Below the pieces are notes generated by a model. It worked only from the letters and a program-made list of their open reading frames with translations. It searched no databases and was not told the origin of the DNA. Both the position numbers and the translations under genes were made by a program. 17,934 nucleotides of DNA from an uncultured Bacilli bacterium (GTDB taxonomy: Bacteria > Bacillota_I > Bacilli_A > RF39 > UBA660), in NCBI GenBank assembly GCA_947598455.1, contig CANQFI010000021.1, forward strand, positions 1 to 17,934, in the 5' to 3' direction. Below, one piece after another: positions 15,456 through 17,934 of the stretch. Each line of letters opens with the position of its first letter. Position 1 is the first letter of the stretch.

Positions 15456-16823
15456 ATGGATAAAAATATCTTTCGTGAATACGATATTAGAGGAGTTTAT
15501 CCAACACAAATTAATGAAGACGTAGCTTATACGGTAGGACGAAGTTATGGTTCATATATTCAAGAAAAATTAAAAAGAAATATATGTGGTGTCGGAAGGG
15601 ATAATCGTTTATCTAGTCCACAGCTTGCTAGAGAATTAATTAGAGGAATTACAGAATCTGGATGTAATGTTATAGATTTTGGTTTAGTAACAACACCTAT
15701 GTATTATTATGCATGTTTAAAGGCTAATATTATTATTGGCGTTATGGTTACAGCTAGTCATAATCCTAAAGATGATAATGGATTTAAATTTAGTTTTGAT
15801 CATTTAGGTAATGCTCGTGGTGAACAAGTATATGACTTTAGAGATTATACGTTAGCAGGAAAATTTTTATCCGGTGAAGGTAAAATAACAACTTTTGAAC
15901 CAAAAGATTACTACAAGAGTTTTATTAAAGAAAATATTGAAATGGGTTCGAGAAAATTAAAAGTTGTATTAGATTGTGGTAATGGGACTACATCCCTATT
16001 TGCTAAAGAGATATTTAGTGAATTTCCTAATTTAGATCTTACAATGATATGTAGTACAAGTGATTCAACATTTCCTAACCATCATCCAGATCCTTCAGTA
16101 CCTGAAAATAATAAAATGTTAATGGATAAGGTATTAGAAATTGGAGCTGATATTGGAATTGGTTTTGATGGAGATGGAGATCGAGTCGGATTTGTATCAG
16201 AAAAAGGAGAATTTATTCAAGCAGATAAAATAATGATTGCTTTTATTAGGAGTATTAATGATAAGGTTAGTAATAAAAGTTATTTATATGATGTTAAATG
16301 TAGTAAAGCTTTAGAAGACGAAATTATTAAATTAGGTGGTACTCCTATTTGTTTTAGAACAGGTAATTCTTATACAAGGGCTGAAGTTAATAAACAAAAC
16401 TACCCTTTTGGAGGAGAATACTCAGGTCATTTGTATTTCAAAGATAGATGGCCTTGTATAGATTCTGGTTTTTATAATGCTTTACGTATGTTAGAGATAC
16501 TAAGTAATACTGATAAGAACTTTACAGAATTATTTGAAGGAATTAATTTCTATTATAATACACCTGAACTTAAATTAGCTGTTAGTGATGATGTTAAGTT
16601 TAAAGTAGTAGATAAAGTTAAAGAATATGCTAAAGATAAACAATATAAGTATTTAGATGTTGATGGAATTAGAGTTCAATTCGAAGATGGATGGGCTTTA
16701 GTTAGAGCTAGTAATACTGGTCCTAATTTAACTTTAAGGTTTGAAGCAAGTAGTACAGAAAGATTAGAAGAAATAAAAAAAGAATTTGAAGATGTAGTTA
16801 ATAATGCTATTAATGCATTATAA
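15456..16823 (+). CDS. Phosphomannomutase / phosphoglucomutase (alpha-D-phosphohexomutase family)
   Basis: 455 aa, normal length for the PMM/PGM branch, which interconverts hexose 6- and 1-phosphates (mannose and/or glucose) to feed GDP-mannose or UDP-glucose and so cell-envelope glycan synthesis. The four family signatures are complete: catalytic phosphoserine loop T-A-S-H-N-P at 99-104 (Ser101), metal loop D-G-D-G-D-R at 238-243, sugar-specificity loop G-G-E-Y-S-G-H at 319-325, and the C-terminal phosphate-binding loop R-A-S-N-T-G-P-N at 417-424. E-x-S-G-H fits PMM/PGM rather than phosphoglucosamine mutase. It is the only intact plus-strand gene, transcribed alone and away from the surface-protein cluster. 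Which sugar it prefers cannot be read from the sequence, so no symbol is given. Confidence 0.93.
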   Translation: MDKNIFREYDIRGVYPTQINEDVAYTVGRSYGSYIQEKLKRNICGVGRDNRLSSPQLARELIRGITESGCNVIDFGLVTTPMYYYACLKANIIIGVMVTASHNPKDDNGFKFSFDHLGNARGEQVYDFRDYTLAGKFLSGEGKITTFEPKDYYKSFIKENIEMGSRKLKVVLDCGNGTTSLFAKEIFSEFPNLDLTMICSTSDSTFPNHHPDPSVPENNKMLMDKVLEIGADIGIGFDGDGDRVGFVSEKGEFIQADKIMIAFIRSINDKVSNKSYLYDVKCSKALEDEIIKLGGTPICFRTGNSYTRAEVNKQNYPFGGEYSGHLYFKDRWPCIDSGFYNALRMLEILSNTDKNFTELFEGINFYYNTPELKLAVSDDVKFKVVDKVKEYAKDKQYKYLDVDGIRVQFEDGWALVRASNTGPNLTLRFEASSTERLEEIKKEFEDVVNNAINAL

Positions 16824-16893
16824 AAAGATCTCTTTTAATACTAGTACCCTCAATTACTCACTAAATAAAAAGATTAATTAATTTGAAATATTA

Positions 16894-16975
16894 AAGTTGA
16901 TACTGTACTGGTGACGAGTATTCTAACTTCTTTTGAATACGTTCATTGTGTATAACAATGAACGTATTTTTTTAT
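16894..16975 (+). terminator. Terminator behind the phosphohexomutase, with an extra stem-loop before it
   Basis: A perfect 13-bp stem (AATACGTTCATTG 16936-16948, CAATGAACGTATT 16956-16968) with 7-base loop followed by seven T. It lies 112 bases past the stop codon. A further imperfect hairpin (AAGTTGATACT ... AGTATTCTAACTT, 16894-16929) precedes it, so the interval might be a structured 3' UTR or a small RNA. Confidence 0.85.
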
Positions 16976-16999
16976 TTTAATCACTGCTTCTTTTTTTTG

Positions 17000-17466
17000 T
17001 TAATTTATTAAATTGGCAAAGCCATTCATGTTTCAACTGACAAAACCAATTTTTTATTTGACAATTTCCTCAACAATGTCTTTTATGAGACATATTTTTT
17101 CTAAATTTCATATTTTTCGCCAATTCTATATATTATTGTTAGTTGATCTAGAAAATGACATAATTTCATTGTTGAAGTAATCTTTTACTGCAGATAAATA
17201 TAAATTCCCATCAGAACATTTTATATAGATAATGTCTGATGAAAATTTTGTTCCAAATTTATTTGCTTTAAAATTACATTCAATTCAGTATGGAGCCTTA
17301 TTATTAATGTTCTTTTTTTTGTTCGTGAAACAGATAATCCTTATTCCTTATTAATTTGTGATTTAAAACTATATTTTATTTGTTTTCTATATACTTTTTA
17401 AATCTTATTTTTCCATAAATCCCTTTAACATTTTTTATGTTCTTCAATTTTGTTCCTTTTGATGCC
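17000..17466 (-). pseudogene. Remnant of an IS3-family transposase (OrfB, rve integrase domain)
   Basis: Broken reading frames on the minus strand. One block at about 17130-17262 reads D-I-I-Y-I-K-C-S-D-G then L-Y-L-S-A-V-K-D-Y-F-N-N-E-I, the first catalytic-Asp region of the IS3 (IS150-like) integrase core. Upstream, around 17345-17435, V-K-G-I-Y-G-K-I-R-F and N-I-V-L-N-H-K-L-I correspond to the helical part before it (family pattern Y-G-x-R-R ... v-N-H-K-r-v). Stops and frame changes interrupt it and the later catalytic residues are not recognisable. No terminal inverted repeats found. The stretch nearer 17000 is AT-rich and probably the eroded 3' end. Confidence 0.75.
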
Positions 17467-17742
17467 AGAACAAAAGTAAAATAAATAATTAAAGTTATTA
17501 TTTTACATTAAGAAACCTCACAGTTTCTTTTTCTTGTTTCATCGGAGTCTCCTCCTCCACAAGCCTAAATTCCGATGGTCGCCACCATACATTTTCTTTT
17601 TTCTTTCTTTAATTTTAAAAATAATTTTTTAGTTACCAACATAAATTACAATTTTTCTTCATAAAGCAATTATATAATAGCAAACTAGTGTTCGCCAATA
17701 TCCTTTCTACATTTTGGAGAACTTTCCTATATGATAAAAAAA
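17467..17742 (-). mobile_element. Relic element copy 2: IS200/IS605-like (TnpB 3'-end) non-autonomous repeat
   Basis: Second copy of the 3818-4096 element, same orientation and near-constant length. The block TCATCGGAGTCTCCTCCTCC and its continuation to GGTCGCCACC (17541-17587) is unchanged between copies. In the TnpB-like frame most differences are silent (AAG to AAA, CAG to CAA, ACC to ACT, TTC to TTT), and the terminal hairpin keeps its pairing. The promoter-like part has TTGGCG-18-TATAAT, and the dyad reads GCGAACACTAGTTTGC, pairing with one G-T. It too begins right behind the T-tract of a Rho-independent terminator. Right-hand neighbour is the IS3 remnant. Confidence 0.6.
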
Positions 17743-17762
17743 CACCTCCCTTTTGGAAGTGT
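17736..17762 (-). terminator. Terminator of the gene entering from the right edge
   Basis: Minus strand ACACTTCC, 5-base loop, GGAGGTGT, then seven T. About 80 bases past the stop codon at 17842-17844. Confidence 0.85.
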
Positions 17763-17841
17763 ATTCTGTCATATTTTATTTGAACTTACTTTTTATTAAT
17801 GTCTACTATAAAGGTGCAATTCATAATCAACTTTTTTAATT

Positions 17842-17934
17842 CTAAAATTTATTTTTCTTAAAATATTTTTTTCTATATAATAACACTAATAATAAAGTAG
17901 AATTAATAATAAAGAATATTATAAATAAAGTTAC
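17842..17934 (-). CDS. C-terminal fragment of a membrane-anchored protein (runs off window)
   Basis: Thirty codons ending in TAG (17842-17844): a hydrophobic segment (L-F-I-I-F-F-I-I-N-S-T-L-L-L-V-L-L) followed by the basic tail Y-R-K-K-Y-F-K-K-N-K-F. This is the shape of a C-terminal transmembrane anchor, as in the P1-P6 proteins, although the residues are not those of their conserved tail and any sorting motif would lie outside the window. A terminator 80 bases downstream supports it as the end of a real gene. Confidence 0.6.
   Translation of the reverse strand, partial: VTLFIIFFIINSTLLLVLLYRKKYFKKNKF

Noticed and set aside
17467..17742. Element read as a riboswitch or 6S/SRP-type RNA because of its conserved G-rich block and hairpins
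   Set aside because: No match to riboswitch cores I know, the copies lie in front of unrelated sequence, and the TnpB-like frame with mostly silent changes explains the block better.

Overview
The window is a very AT-rich stretch of a low-GC Gram-positive chromosome. Strong GGAGG-type ribosome binding sites, TTGACA/TATAAT promoters, a T-box leader and signal peptides with Gram-positive-type C-terminal anchors all point to Bacillota. Tryptophan is encoded by TGG throughout and the visible stops are TAA or TAG, so the standard code fits. An uncultured gut-type Bacilli lineage is my guess, not something the sequence proves.

Layout, almost all on the minus strand. (1) 1-89: start of an exported protein running off the left edge. 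(2) 164-4347: a T-box-controlled operon of a CYTH-domain protein and isoleucyl-tRNA synthetase. The synthetase is of the eukaryote-like type 2 class, and its HIGH signature reads G-L-H-H. A ~275-bp mobile-element relic (copy 1) sits between the T-box terminator and the first gene and carries its own promoter-like sequence. (3) 4373-14430: six paralogous surface proteins of about 500-550 aa, followed upstream by a decayed seventh (14561-15283). Each intact protein has a signal peptide, a beta-rich ectodomain with repeats of the type 'YDLxGxxVQTI', one InlB-B-like repeat domain, and a C-terminal E-N-P-N-T-(A/N) sorting-type signal with a membrane helix and basic tail. They form four transcription units: P6-P5, P4, P3 and P2-P1. 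Each has a promoter with exactly 18 bp between -35 and -10. (4) 15456-16823: a plus-strand phosphomannomutase/phosphoglucomutase with its own promoter, and a strong terminator at 16936-16975. (5) 17000-17742: debris of an IS3-family transposase followed by copy 2 of the relic element. (6) 17842-17934: C-terminal membrane anchor of another minus-strand protein.

The most notable system is the surface-protein cluster. Its scaffold is conserved, and hypervariable segments are bracketed by cysteine pairs or rich in Tyr/Asp. A perfect 375-bp direct repeat flanks gene P4, an 8-G run fills part of the P2 promoter spacer, and the dead copy has a promoter spacer lengthened by a 10-bp tandem duplication. 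Together these look like a locus for generating surface diversity by recombination and phase variation. The other two items worth a second look are the G-x-H-H IleRS2 and the TnpB-end-like repeat inserted directly behind Rho-independent terminators. No tRNA or rRNA genes and no CRISPR arrays were seen.
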